Of a DNA stretch of 64,000 nucleotides, positions 6,549-13,298 are shown one piece after another. This stretch comes from Oscillospiraceae bacterium (GTDB lineage: Bacteria > Bacillota > Clostridia > Oscillospirales > Acutalibacteraceae). The notes under the pieces were generated by a model. It worked only from the letters and a program-made list of their open reading frames with translations, was not told where the DNA came from and searched no databases. The position numbers and the translations under genes were made by a program. The DNA lies in NCBI GenBank assembly GCA_003514385.1, contig DOQR01000002.1:62001-126000 (forward strand), given 5' to 3'. Each line of letters begins with the position of its first letter. Positions within the stretch are counted from its first letter, which is position 1.

Positions 6549-8624
6549 ATGAAAAAGGTATTGAAATCAGTAACCGCAATTCTGCTGGTTCTGTCCCTTG
6601 CTTTTTCGGTGTTCGCCGTTAGCGGCGTTCTTGCTGAGGAGGCTGAGCCGCTGAGCAGCTTTGCTGTTTCGGCAAAGGGAAGCGGAGAAAATTCATCCGC
6701 ACTTGGCACCGTCTCGTGGTGGAAGAGCGATGTCGATGGCAAGTATTATATGTTTATGCCCTCAAAATCGGATCTGTCCTCGATAACGGTCTGGTTTACT
6801 GCATCTGATGATGTGATGTGCGGCGATGTCAAGCTTGAAAACGGTGTTGCAACAACCGTTTTTGCCAATGGCGGCGAGTTCGTTCTCTCTGTCGGCGATA
6901 AGGATTATACCGTAGTATTCCTTAACTCGAGCAATCTCCCGACAATGTTTATAAACACTCCTGAAGGTGGTCTTGACAGAATTCACGCCGACAAGGAGCA
7001 CAAAGAAAAGGGATGCACCATGCTCGCCATTAACTCAAATGGCAAGGTAGACTATGATGCAGAGCTCGCTTCAATGAAGGGCAGAGGCAACTCAACCTGG
7101 GGCTATCCGAAAAAGCCCTACAACATCAAGCTCGGCTCCAAAGCAAAGCTTTTCGGCATGGAAAAAGCGAAAAGCTGGTGCCTCATAGCAAACTATGAAG
7201 ATCTCAGCCTTCTGCGGGATCAGATAGTTTATAATCTTGGCGCAGATATCGGTATGCCTGAGTCGCCGGACTGTAGAAGTATTGACCTTTATATTAATGG
7301 AGAATATAAGGGCGTCTATCTTGTTACAGAGAAAGTTGAGATAAATAAGAACCGAGTCAATATAACCGACCTCGAGGGTGATACCGAGGATATGAATCCG
7401 GATCTCGATTTTTCAACCCTTGCGCCCCAAGGATTTGATGGCAAATATAGCGGCTATATTGAAAACAGCCAGCGTTGGTATGATATTCCCAACGAGCCCG
7501 AGAACATAACCGGCGGGTACCTGCTTGAACTTGAACTTACAAGTCGTTATGCTAAAGAAGCGAGCGGATTTGTTACCAAAAACACGCAACCCATTGTTGT
7601 GAAGTCTCCCGAATATGCCTCAGAGGCGCAGGTAAAATATATCAGCGGCTACTGGCAGGAGATGGAGGATGCGCTCTACAGCGAGACCGGCTATAATGAT
7701 CTCGATAAACACTACACCGAGTATATTGATATAGTCTCATGGGCGAAACAGTATCTTATTCATGAGTGGACAAGCAACTGGGATGCGGGTCTTACCAGCA
7801 ACTACTTCTACAAGGATGTTGACGGCAAGCTCTTCGCAGGTCCTGTCTGGGATTTCGATACCGCACTCGGCAACTATGAGGGCAGGGACGGCACAAATCT
7901 GAAAGATCCGACCAATCTTCATGCCAAGAGCAGAAATCTCAGATATAATTCACTCATGGGTAGTGACAATGTAAAAGCAACCCCCAACATCTATGCACTT
8001 TGCTACAGGCACGCCGATTTTGCACAGACTGTTGAGGAGCAGATGAAGAACATTTTTGTGCCTGCTGCGAAGAAAATGGCTGAAAAGAAATACCAGACCT
8101 ACATTGACGAAGTCAAGGATGCGGCAGTCATGAATGCTATCAGATGGGATTATTACGACACCACCGATGCAGCTATCATTGCCCAGAATTATAATGCCGA
8201 AGTCAACTATATCTATGACTTCATGAAGGTGCGCACCGAGTTCCTTTCCGGCGCACTTACTCTCAAAAATGAGGGCTTCACAATTGCCCATATTCCGTCT
8301 CAAAAGCGTACCGGTTCTGAGATCACTCCCGAAGTCACCGTCAAGTGCCTTGACAGAGTCCTGACCGAGGGCGTTGATTACACAGTTGCCTATTCTGACA
8401 ATGTCAAGAAGGGCACGGCGACTGTTACCGTCACCGGCATCGGCGACTATGAGGGTGTGACTGCGACTACGACCTTCAAGATAATCAACATCTCCGATCC
8501 GCTCGACTGGACAGGCGGCTCGGGAGAAAAAAGAGCAAAAGAAAATCTCAACAAGATGGGGGCAGACTTTGTTGACGGTGTTGAGCTGATACTTTACTAT
8601 ATCGTCAAGCCCTTCCAGAAATAA
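6549..8624 (+). CDS. Secreted CotH-type kinase family protein
   Basis: A 691-aa exported protein. Residues 1-29 are a signal peptide ending SGVLA. The CotH core starts near residue 177 with MKGRGNSTWGYPKKPYNIKL, continues with NYEDLSLLRDQ and INGEYKGVYLVTEKVEI, and reaches the metal/catalytic block GPVWDFDTALGN near residue 431. CotH proteins are atypical protein kinases; the Bacillus spore-coat member phosphorylates coat proteins, while secreted clostridial members often carry carbohydrate-binding or Ig-like modules. Residues about 570-670 here look like a beta-sandwich repeat (TVKCLDRVLTEGVDYTVAYSDN), typical of cell-surface proteins. The end (GVELILYYIVKPFQK) is a short hydrophobic helix. 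It is flanked by terminators, so monocistronic. Substrate unknown; the neighbouring exoproteins are plausible targets. Confidence 0.85.
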   Translation: MKKVLKSVTAILLVLSLAFSVFAVSGVLAEEAEPLSSFAVSAKGSGENSSALGTVSWWKSDVDGKYYMFMPSKSDLSSITVWFTASDDVMCGDVKLENGVATTVFANGGEFVLSVGDKDYTVVFLNSSNLPTMFINTPEGGLDRIHADKEHKEKGCTMLAINSNGKVDYDAELASMKGRGNSTWGYPKKPYNIKLGSKAKLFGMEKAKSWCLIANYEDLSLLRDQIVYNLGADIGMPESPDCRSIDLYINGEYKGVYLVTEKVEINKNRVNITDLEGDTEDMNPDLDFSTLAPQGFDGKYSGYIENSQRWYDIPNEPENITGGYLLELELTSRYAKEASGFVTKNTQPIVVKSPEYASEAQVKYISGYWQEMEDALYSETGYNDLDKHYTEYIDIVSWAKQYLIHEWTSNWDAGLTSNYFYKDVDGKLFAGPVWDFDTALGNYEGRDGTNLKDPTNLHAKSRNLRYNSLMGSDNVKATPNIYALCYRHADFAQTVEEQMKNIFVPAAKKMAEKKYQTYIDEVKDAAVMNAIRWDYYDTTDAAIIAQNYNAEVNYIYDFMKVRTEFLSGALTLKNEGFTIAHIPSQKRTGSEITPEVTVKCLDRVLTEGVDYTVAYSDNVKKGTATVTVTGIGDYEGVTATTTFKIINISDPLDWTGGSGEKRAKENLNKMGADFVDGVELILYYIVKPFQK

Positions 8625-8633
8625 CAAAAAAAT

Positions 8634-8666
8634 GATCCGCTGTGATTTCTCACAGCGGATCTTCCT
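8634..8666. terminator. Bidirectional terminator
   Basis: A 12-bp perfect stem (8634-8645 with 8650-8661) and four-base loop. A T-rich run follows on the plus strand and the A-run at 8625-8632 gives one on the minus strand. It serves both the CotH gene and the convergent zinc-ribbon gene. Confidence 0.85.
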
Positions 8667-8858
8667 TTATAAGAACAGTGTGCAGCCAGATTGGCGGAAG
8701 TGCTCTATCATCTCGTGCGCTCTTTCAACACTTATACCGAAATAATCGCACAGGCACTCGATGCACATACATTCCTTTGCGCCGCGGTTGACCATCTTGC
8801 GGTGGAAACCAATGTCGTCATTGGTCAGCAGCTTTGAACATTTGATGCAGTATGTCAT
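8667..8858 (-). CDS. Small zinc-ribbon protein
   Basis: A 63-aa cytoplasmic protein with CIKC at residues 4-7 and CMCIEC in the middle, so four cysteines can bind one zinc. It ends in a helical segment and the distinctive CTLFL. Similar short proteins are common in Clostridia but I know no function. The start codon overlaps the stop of the alpha-galactosidase gene by 4 nt (ATGA), so the two are co-translated. The pairing may be accidental operon sharing, or it may regulate the glycosidase; the sequence does not decide. Confidence 0.7.
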   Translation of the reverse strand: MTYCIKCSKLLTNDDIGFHRKMVNRGAKECMCIECLCDYFGISVERAHEMIEHFRQSGCTLFL

Positions 8859-9979
8859 TTCTTCAGCTTGCAGATGAAGCAGGCGCAGTCATGAGCCTCA
8901 AGATGCATCTGCATGAACTCCTTCTTGACTCCGATGCACTCGCCCGTGAACGCGTCGGTCATTTCAAGTCCGTAGCCGGAGGCGGCAGATATGCCTATGT
9001 TCTCAAAATAGAACGGAACGCCGCACTTGCTCTCGCTGAAGTTGACGAAAAGAAGGGCGATTTCGTCATTTGAAAGGAGTTTTGCAAAGACTATCTTGTC
9101 GTTCCAGCTCTTTGTTGCGACAAATGCCGGGCGGGATTCCTCATCCTGGTTTATTCTGATGAGCCTCTCGTTCTTGACGAGATCAAGGCAGAAGTCGTTC
9201 ATGCATCTCAGGTCGCCGCCGAGCATCAGCGGGGACGAGAACATGCACCAGAGCGCGAACTGTGTCTTGTAGTCAACGTCAGAGCAGCCGACCGAGCCGA
9301 CATTTCCTCTGCCGTACATACCGACAGTGAGCATATCGATGTCGTTGAAACAGCCGGGTGCGGAATAGGCGAGGTTGTCGATCTGGCTGAGCGCGATATC
9401 GGCAAACGAACGGAAGCTGTCGTTTATGTCGCCGGTAGAGCGATACATGTGCGCGCCCGCCGAGCGAATCCAGCGGCTGACTTCGTCGTTGCCCCAGTTG
9501 CAGGCGGAGAAGAGAATCTCGCGTCCGCAGGCTCTGAGAGCCATGCCCATTTTTCTGTAGAGCAGGGGACCGTTTGCACTGTCCGGCTTGTAGCAGAAGT
9601 CATATTTCAGGAAGTCTACGCCGTATTCGGCAAAGGTCTCGGCGTCGAGATATTCATGGTCAAAGCTGCCCGGATAGTCGGCGCAGGTGCGTGTTCCGGC
9701 GCAGGAATACATGCCGAACTTGAGCCCCTTGCTGTGGACATAGTCGCTGACTGCTTTCATTCCGTTGGGGAACTTCTCCTCGTCGGGGACTATCTTTCCC
9801 GTCTGCGGGTCGCGCTCTCGCTTGCTCCAGCAGTCGTCGATGACAAGATACTCATATCCGCAGTCACGCAGACCGAGCTCGACCATCTTGTCGGCGGTTT
9901 CTTTGATAAGCTGTTCGTTGATGTTTTCGCCGAATGTGTTCCAGGTGTTGAAACCCATAGGCGGAGTTTTTGAAAGCAT
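8855..9979 (-). CDS. Alpha-galactosidase, glycoside hydrolase family 27
   Basis: A 374-aa intracellular glycosidase (no signal peptide) expected to release alpha-linked galactose from oligosaccharides such as raffinose or melibiose. It begins TPPMGFNTWN, the GH27 barrel opening. It has YLVIDDCW near residue 47, the nucleophile motif KYDFCY (Asp127) and the acid/base motif FNDIDML (Asp213/Asp215). A beta-sandwich tail completes the usual length. ATG 9979 follows AGGAGTG. It is transcribed with the small zinc-ribbon gene. No sugar transporter is adjacent, so uptake is encoded elsewhere. Confidence 0.92.
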   Translation of the reverse strand: MLSKTPPMGFNTWNTFGENINEQLIKETADKMVELGLRDCGYEYLVIDDCWSKRERDPQTGKIVPDEEKFPNGMKAVSDYVHSKGLKFGMYSCAGTRTCADYPGSFDHEYLDAETFAEYGVDFLKYDFCYKPDSANGPLLYRKMGMALRACGREILFSACNWGNDEVSRWIRSAGAHMYRSTGDINDSFRSFADIALSQIDNLAYSAPGCFNDIDMLTVGMYGRGNVGSVGCSDVDYKTQFALWCMFSSPLMLGGDLRCMNDFCLDLVKNERLIRINQDEESRPAFVATKSWNDKIVFAKLLSNDEIALLFVNFSESKCGVPFYFENIGISAASGYGLEMTDAFTGECIGVKKEFMQMHLEAHDCACFICKLKK

Positions 9980-10013
9980 TCGATCACTCCTAAATAGATT
10001 TTTTGTTCAACCT

Positions 10014-10042
10014 ATATTAACATATATGGGTATCAAAGGCAA
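10014..10042 (-). promoter_or_regulatory. Promoter of the alpha-galactosidase gene
   Basis: On the minus strand TTGCCT (10037-10042) and TAATAT (10014-10019) are 17 bp apart, with a TGT just before the -10. Moderately good match. Confidence 0.5.
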
Positions 10043-10078
10043 GAAAAAAACTGCCGCACCCGCAAAAGGTACGGCAGC
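10042..10078 (-). terminator. Terminator of the 67-aa peptide gene
   Basis: On the minus strand CTGCCG and CGGCAG form the stem, followed by seven T. It lies 15 nt past the peptide stop codon. Confidence 0.75.
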
Positions 10079-10092
10079 TTTTTGTCGGTACA

Positions 10093-10296
10093 TTAAGCAG
10101 CGCCGAAAATCTTGAGAATCAGCTGGAAGATAGCGTCAACTATCTGCTTGCTCAGTCCGTGTTCCTCAAGGAATCTGAGAATGTCACCGACGAATTTCAG
10201 AAAAGCCTGGAAGAACTCCATAAAAGCCTGTCCGCCCTCCTGAAGCTTCGAGAAAATCTCGACGATCTGATGAATGAGCGTGGTGATGAATTCCAT
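10093..10296 (-). CDS. 67-aa amphipathic peptide
   Basis: ATG 10296 follows AGGAGGC; a longer upstream frame has no such site. The 67-aa product is almost wholly helical and amphipathic, alternating hydrophobic runs with Glu/Lys/Gln (FITTLIHQIVEIF, FMEFFQAFLKFVGDIL). It ends QIVDAIFQLILKIFGAA. There is no signal peptide cleavage site and no leader double-glycine. The C-terminal 17 residues closely resemble the end of the separate 38-aa peptide at 10564-10680 (QAIVKAIFDAILGLIK). Own promoter and terminator. It resembles leaderless bacteriocins or membrane-active toxins in composition only; function unknown. Confidence 0.6.
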   Translation of the reverse strand: MEFITTLIHQIVEIFSKLQEGGQAFMEFFQAFLKFVGDILRFLEEHGLSKQIVDAIFQLILKIFGAA

Positions 10297-10336
10297 GATC
10301 TTTTGCCTCCTTTTTATATTTACGGGAATTAACAAA

Positions 10337-10365
10337 ATATTAACATATTTTATCTGCAAAAGCAA
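10337..10365 (-). promoter_or_regulatory. Promoter of the 67-aa peptide gene
   Basis: Minus strand TTGCTT (10360-10365) and TAATAT (10337-10342), 17 bp apart, about 40 nt upstream of the start codon. Confidence 0.5.
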
Positions 10366-10465
10366 TAGCCAAATCGGAAAAAGCACCGCTGTTCAAGCTC
10401 AATTTTTCGTTACTTTGCTCATGTATAAAAATATTTATATCGAAAAATATCAAAGCTTGTCAGCA

Positions 10466-10505
10466 CAAAAAGCAAAACAGACAGCGGTGAAGCTGCCCGT
10501 TTTGC
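10466..10505 (-). terminator. Terminator of the 38-aa peptide gene
   Basis: Minus strand GCAAAAC (10499-10505) pairs with GTTTTGC (10472-10478) with further CAG/CTG pairing inside, followed by five T. Confidence 0.65.
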
Positions 10506-10563
10506 CAAAAAGGAGTCAATTTTCAAAAAAGAAGTCAATCTTTGATAATTGTATTTGCGTGTC

Positions 10564-10680
10564 TTATTTAATAAGACCAAGGATAGCATCAAAGATAGCC
10601 TTGACGATAGCCTGTGCGTCGAAAGAAGCGCCGGCAAAACCAAGAATCTTTTCGATCATCTCAAAGATAGTTGCTAACAT
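10564..10680 (-). CDS. 38-aa amphipathic peptide, relative of the 67-aa peptide
   Basis: A 38-codon frame with a strong GGGAGGA site 8 nt before ATG 10680 and a consensus promoter. The product (MLATIFEMIEKILGFAG then QAIVKAIFDAILGLIK) is two amphipathic helices joined by a short Gly/Ser/Asp turn. Its C-terminal half matches the end of the 67-aa peptide encoded 270 bp away, which argues that both are real and related by duplication. It lacks a signal peptide. It could be a leaderless bacteriocin, a phenol-soluble-modulin-like peptide or a toxin; no immunity or transport gene is adjacent. Confidence 0.6.
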   Translation of the reverse strand: MLATIFEMIEKILGFAGASFDAQAIVKAIFDAILGLIK

Positions 10681-10735
10681 GTGCGATGTCCTCCCTTCTC
10701 CCTTGATAAGGCAACTGTTTGTCCCTTACAATTAG

Positions 10736-10765
10736 ATTATAACAGTATATAAATTCAGTTGTCAA
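10736..10765 (-). promoter_or_regulatory. Consensus promoter of the 38-aa peptide gene
   Basis: Minus strand TTGACA (10760-10765) and TATAAT (10736-10741), both perfect hexamers, 18 bp apart. This is among the strongest promoters in the window. Confidence 0.8.
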
Positions 10766-10803
10766 AATGAAGAAGGGCATTTTCGAATGTTCTTTGATGC
10801 TTT

Positions 10804-10832
10804 TTGACTATGATATAAACAATCTGTAAATA
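10804..10832 (+). promoter_or_regulatory. Promoter of the acyltransferase pair
   Basis: TTGACT (10804-10809) and TAAATA (10827-10832), 17 bp apart, about 80 nt before the first acyltransferase. Confidence 0.5.
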
Positions 10833-10914
10833 AAATTTATGAAAATAATACAAGTTTGTTCTCGATGTGTATATTTGCGGCGCGCGGAGAGCAAAAATAT
10901 CAGGGGTGATATCC

Positions 10915-11490
10915 ATGATATTTTTTTACTATTTACTTTATATATTGGTCTGGCCGCTGTTCGAGCTGCTGTATCATCCGCGCGTGCTGGGTCGGGAAAA
11001 TATTCCCAAAAGCGGCGCGGTTATTATTGCCGGCAACCACAAAAGTAATCTCGACTGCATTCTGATAGCGTCATGCCTGTGGCGGCAGGTGCATTTTATG
11101 GCGAAGGACGAGCTATTCCGCGGCGGGTTTAGATATTTCTTCCGCGCTCTCGGAACTATCCCCGTCAACAGGCGGATTCGCGATGCCTCCGCGCTCAGCG
11201 AAGCTCGTACTATACTCGATAAGGGCGGCGTCATCGGTATTTTTCCCGAGGGCAGCTTCAACCGGACGAAGGAAACTGTCATGCCGTTTAAGCCCGGCGC
11301 CGCGAGAATGGCGGCAAGAAGCCGGGCTATGATTGTCCCATTTGCGATAAAGGGCGATTACAATATAATCGGCAGACGCGTGGAGATTGAGTTCTATCCC
11401 GCTATAAATGCGGCGGGCAGGGATGCTGTGTCGATAGGCAAAGAGCTCGAAAATGCAGTCAGAGAGGGGCTTGAGCGTGGCAGAAAATAA
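10915..11490 (+). CDS. 1-acylglycerol-3-phosphate acyltransferase-like (PlsC family), copy 1
   Basis: A 191-aa membrane-associated acyltransferase of phospholipid synthesis. ATG 10915 follows AGGGGTGA. An N-terminal hydrophobic segment (IFFYYLLYILVWPLF) is followed by the catalytic NHKSNLD (the H-X4-D block), GTIPVNR and the phosphate-binding FPEGSFNR, all in family order. Length is slightly short but complete. Its end overlaps the next gene by 14 nt, a second member of the same family, so the two are an operon of tandem paralogues. Lysophosphatidate is the usual acceptor, but which copy does the housekeeping step cannot be told. Confidence 0.88.
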   Translation: MIFFYYLLYILVWPLFELLYHPRVLGRENIPKSGAVIIAGNHKSNLDCILIASCLWRQVHFMAKDELFRGGFRYFFRALGTIPVNRRIRDASALSEARTILDKGGVIGIFPEGSFNRTKETVMPFKPGAARMAARSRAMIVPFAIKGDYNIIGRRVEIEFYPAINAAGRDAVSIGKELENAVREGLERGRK

Positions 11491-12055
11491 AGATACTGGA
11501 TTCAGAGTGATAACATCTGTCATCAAGCCGGCGTTTAAAATGCATTTCTCGCCGACCATTATTGGGAGTGAAAATATTCCGAAAGACGGCGCGGTGGTTA
11601 TCGCCGGAAACCATAAAAATATCCGCGATCAGTTCCTCGTGTTTCTTGCAACTGACCGTGTGATTAATTATATGGCGAAGCGCGAATACTTCGACGGTGC
11701 GCTCGCTCCGCTTTTTAAATGGGCGGGGTGCATCCCCGTCAACCGCGACGGCTTCGACGCTGCGGCGGTCAGAAGCGCGATAAAAATCCTGAAAAGGGGC
11801 GGTGCAGTCGGAATATTCCCTGAGGGCACGCGCAACAGGACGGATAAATCGCTGCTCGCGTTCAAACCCGGAGCTGCGGCGATAGCCAAAAGGGGAAACG
11901 CGCTGATAGTGCCGTTCGCGATAAGCGGGGAGTACAGAAAAAACGGAAATTTAAAAATTTTGTTCGGTGAACCTTTTTCGCCCAAATCGATGAGTGTAGA
12001 AGAAGCGACCGATAAATTGTTCAATGCTGTAAGTGATTTGCTCAATAGTCAATAA
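11477..12055 (+). CDS. 1-acylglycerol-3-phosphate acyltransferase-like (PlsC family), copy 2
   Basis: A 192-aa paralogue of the upstream gene. GTG 11477 is preferred because AGAGAGGGG ends 7 nt before it; ATG 11453 lacks a site. Motifs are NHKNIRD (H-X4-D), GCIPVNR and FPEGTRNR, the last closer to the canonical PlsC box than in copy 1. It lacks the N-terminal hydrophobic segment of copy 1, so it may be more weakly membrane-bound. Expressed by coupling to the first gene. Divergence between the copies (about half the residues differ by eye) suggests different acyl or acceptor preference. Confidence 0.88.
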   Translation: MAENKDTGFRVITSVIKPAFKMHFSPTIIGSENIPKDGAVVIAGNHKNIRDQFLVFLATDRVINYMAKREYFDGALAPLFKWAGCIPVNRDGFDAAAVRSAIKILKRGGAVGIFPEGTRNRTDKSLLAFKPGAAAIAKRGNALIVPFAISGEYRKNGNLKILFGEPFSPKSMSVEEATDKLFNAVSDLLNSQ

Positions 12056-12238
12056 AGCGCCCCAATCGAACAAAAAACAACCGATTTTAAAAATTTTTTG
12101 GCGTTTTGCGTTAAATTTTTATTGCCTTAGTTTTCCAATTTGTTGTGGTTTTTCCGTTGACTTTTGGCATATATTGTGATACAATCCAATCGTAGGAGAT
12201 TATACCCTGCGCGAATCGGCGCAGATCTTCAAAAAAAT

Positions 12239-12302
12239 CGAACATTTGTGTTGACAAACCGAATATTTGTGCTATAATTAGAGACAGAAAGAACAAATGT
12301 TC
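12239..12302 (+). promoter_or_regulatory. Strong promoter with three LexA-like (SOS) boxes
   Basis: TTGACA (12251-12256) and TATAAT (12273-12278) are 16 bp apart with an extended TGC. A perfect GAAC-N4-GTTC palindrome lies at 12291-12302, matching the Gram-positive LexA box. Two related sites, CGAACATTTGTGTT at 12239-12252 and CGAATATTTGTGCT at 12260-12273, sit 21 bp apart on one helix face and overlap the promoter. LexA control is inferred; only the 12291 site is a full match. Confidence 0.6.
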
Positions 12303-12330
12303 CGATTTTTTCCGTAAGGAGGAAGCAAAA

Positions 12331-12609
12331 ATGACAAGTACATTCATAATTGTTTCGATTCTCGAAGTTGCCGCTGTGGCTCTTATAATAACAGGCTTTG
12401 TGTTTGAGAAGAAGCTGATCAATTTTGAGGAGAAGTTTGAGACTGCTCTTGCCAAGAAGATCGCTCACTTCCTCTGCACCAACAAGTATACGAAGACTCA
12501 TTTTGTCAAAGAGAAGAAGACCGCTCAGCGCCGCAGTGCAGCCAAGACTGCGTTCGAGCCCGAGACCGTCTCTCCGACTCCCGGCAGAAAGGGCAACAGA
12601 GTTGCCTGA
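12331..12609 (+). CDS. Small single-pass membrane protein, possible SOS-controlled
   Basis: A 92-aa protein with one transmembrane helix (residues about 4-24, FIIVSILEVAAVALIITGFVF). A charged helix follows (INFEEKFETALAKKI) and then a basic, disordered tail rich in Lys/Arg/Thr. ATG 12331 follows AAGGAGG. The promoter carries LexA-like boxes. Topology and regulation recall the SOS division inhibitors YneA, DivS and SidA, but this protein has no LysM domain and I see no direct similarity to any of them. No recA or lexA is adjacent. Unknown function; an SOS-induced cell-cycle brake is the leading guess. Confidence 0.7.
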   Translation: MTSTFIIVSILEVAAVALIITGFVFEKKLINFEEKFETALAKKIAHFLCTNKYTKTHFVKEKKTAQRRSAAKTAFEPETVSPTPGRKGNRVA

Positions 12610-12634
12610 TCTTTTTCGAAAATCGTATAAGTTT

Positions 12635-12668
12635 GACCGCCCTGCCATTTCGGCAAGGCGGTCGTTTT
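12635..12668 (+). terminator. Terminator after the small membrane protein
   Basis: GACCGCC (12635-12641) pairs with GGCGGTC (12657-12663), with TGCC/GGCA inside, then GTTTTC. It also lies just past the convergent cysteine-rich gene. Confidence 0.75.
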
Positions 12669-12691
12669 CACTTTAGCGGTCTTATGGAATG

Positions 12692-12826
12692 TCAGCAGCC
12701 ACAGCCGTTGTTGCAGCCACATCCGCAGTCCGAAGCTCTGGAGACGCCATTATTGCAGCCGCAGCCCGTGTCACAGAGCAGAAGGATGATGATAAGGAAA
12801 ATGCACCAGTTGTTTGAGCAACCCAT
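12692..12826 (-). CDS. 44-aa high-cysteine membrane peptide
   Basis: The ATG at 12826 follows a strong GAGGAGG. The product starts MGCSNNWC, has a nine-residue hydrophobic run (IFLIIILLL), then CDTGCGCNNG and ends DCGCGCNNGCGC: nine cysteines in 44 residues. This resembles the short clostridial proteins annotated as chorion-class high-cysteine (HCB) proteins, whose function is unknown. The Cys/Gly/Asn tail could bind metal or be crosslinked outside the membrane. It is convergent with the preceding gene and has no obvious partner. Confidence 0.6.
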   Translation of the reverse strand: MGCSNNWCIFLIIILLLCDTGCGCNNGVSRASDCGCGCNNGCGC

Positions 12827-12993
12827 CGTTTTGCCTCCTCTTCAGTTACTAAGAAAGAGTGCCGCGGTTTTGACTCGAGCACCGCTTTCATCAACATATT
12901 ATGAAGCACCGCTTTTTGCGGTTACACTTTCTGAACCCAAACATAATTTTCTTTTCTCCGGCGTAAACTAATAAGAAACCGGAGGTGTTTTAT

Positions 12994-13185
12994 ATGCTGT
13001 TTGACAAGAACGGAGAAGTGGTGAGCTACGACGAGTCGGATATCTTCTGCGACGATCTTATGCGTGCAGATGAGCATATCTACCCATCTTATTATATAAA
13101 TTATGTCGGAATACAGAGAGAAAAATCAAAGAAAACACGAGATAGACTCAGTAAATCAAAGCATGGGCGAGATAATTCAAAATAG
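12994..13185 (+). CDS. Hypothetical protein, 63 aa
   Basis: ATG 12994 follows CGGAGGTG; the in-frame GTG at 12985 lies inside that site. The product is acidic at the N-terminus (DESDIFCDDLMRADEH), has YPSYYINYVG in the middle and a very basic C-terminus (REKSKKTRDRLSKSKHGRDNSK). No domain or membrane segment is recognised. It precedes ctsR by 113 nt but the CtsR promoter lies between, so it is probably a separate unit. The good ribosome-binding site is the main reason to call it. Confidence 0.5.
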   Translation: MLFDKNGEVVSYDESDIFCDDLMRADEHIYPSYYINYVGIQREKSKKTRDRLSKSKHGRDNSK

Positions 13186-13203
13186 TTTGCCAGACGGGTG
13201 ATT

Positions 13204-13277
13204 TTTTGACCTTTTCTGACTTTTGACCGGAGTTTGTATCAGGGTTATAATAAAGTCAAAGGTCAAAGAAAGTCAAA
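13204..13277 (+). promoter_or_regulatory. ctsR promoter with two CtsR operators
   Basis: TTGACC (13223-13228) and TATAAT (13246-13251) are 17 bp apart. A perfect CtsR heptad repeat, GGTCAAA-GAA-AGTCAAA, covers 13261-13277, preceded by a further AAAGTCAAA. A second, slightly degenerate box (heptads AGTCAGA and GGTCAAA spaced by AAA) lies on the opposite strand around 13204-13220, next to the -35. Binding would block the promoter from both sides, giving heat- and stress-inducible autoregulation. Confidence 0.85.
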
Positions 13278-13298
13278 GACAGAAAAGAGGTGTCGGCA

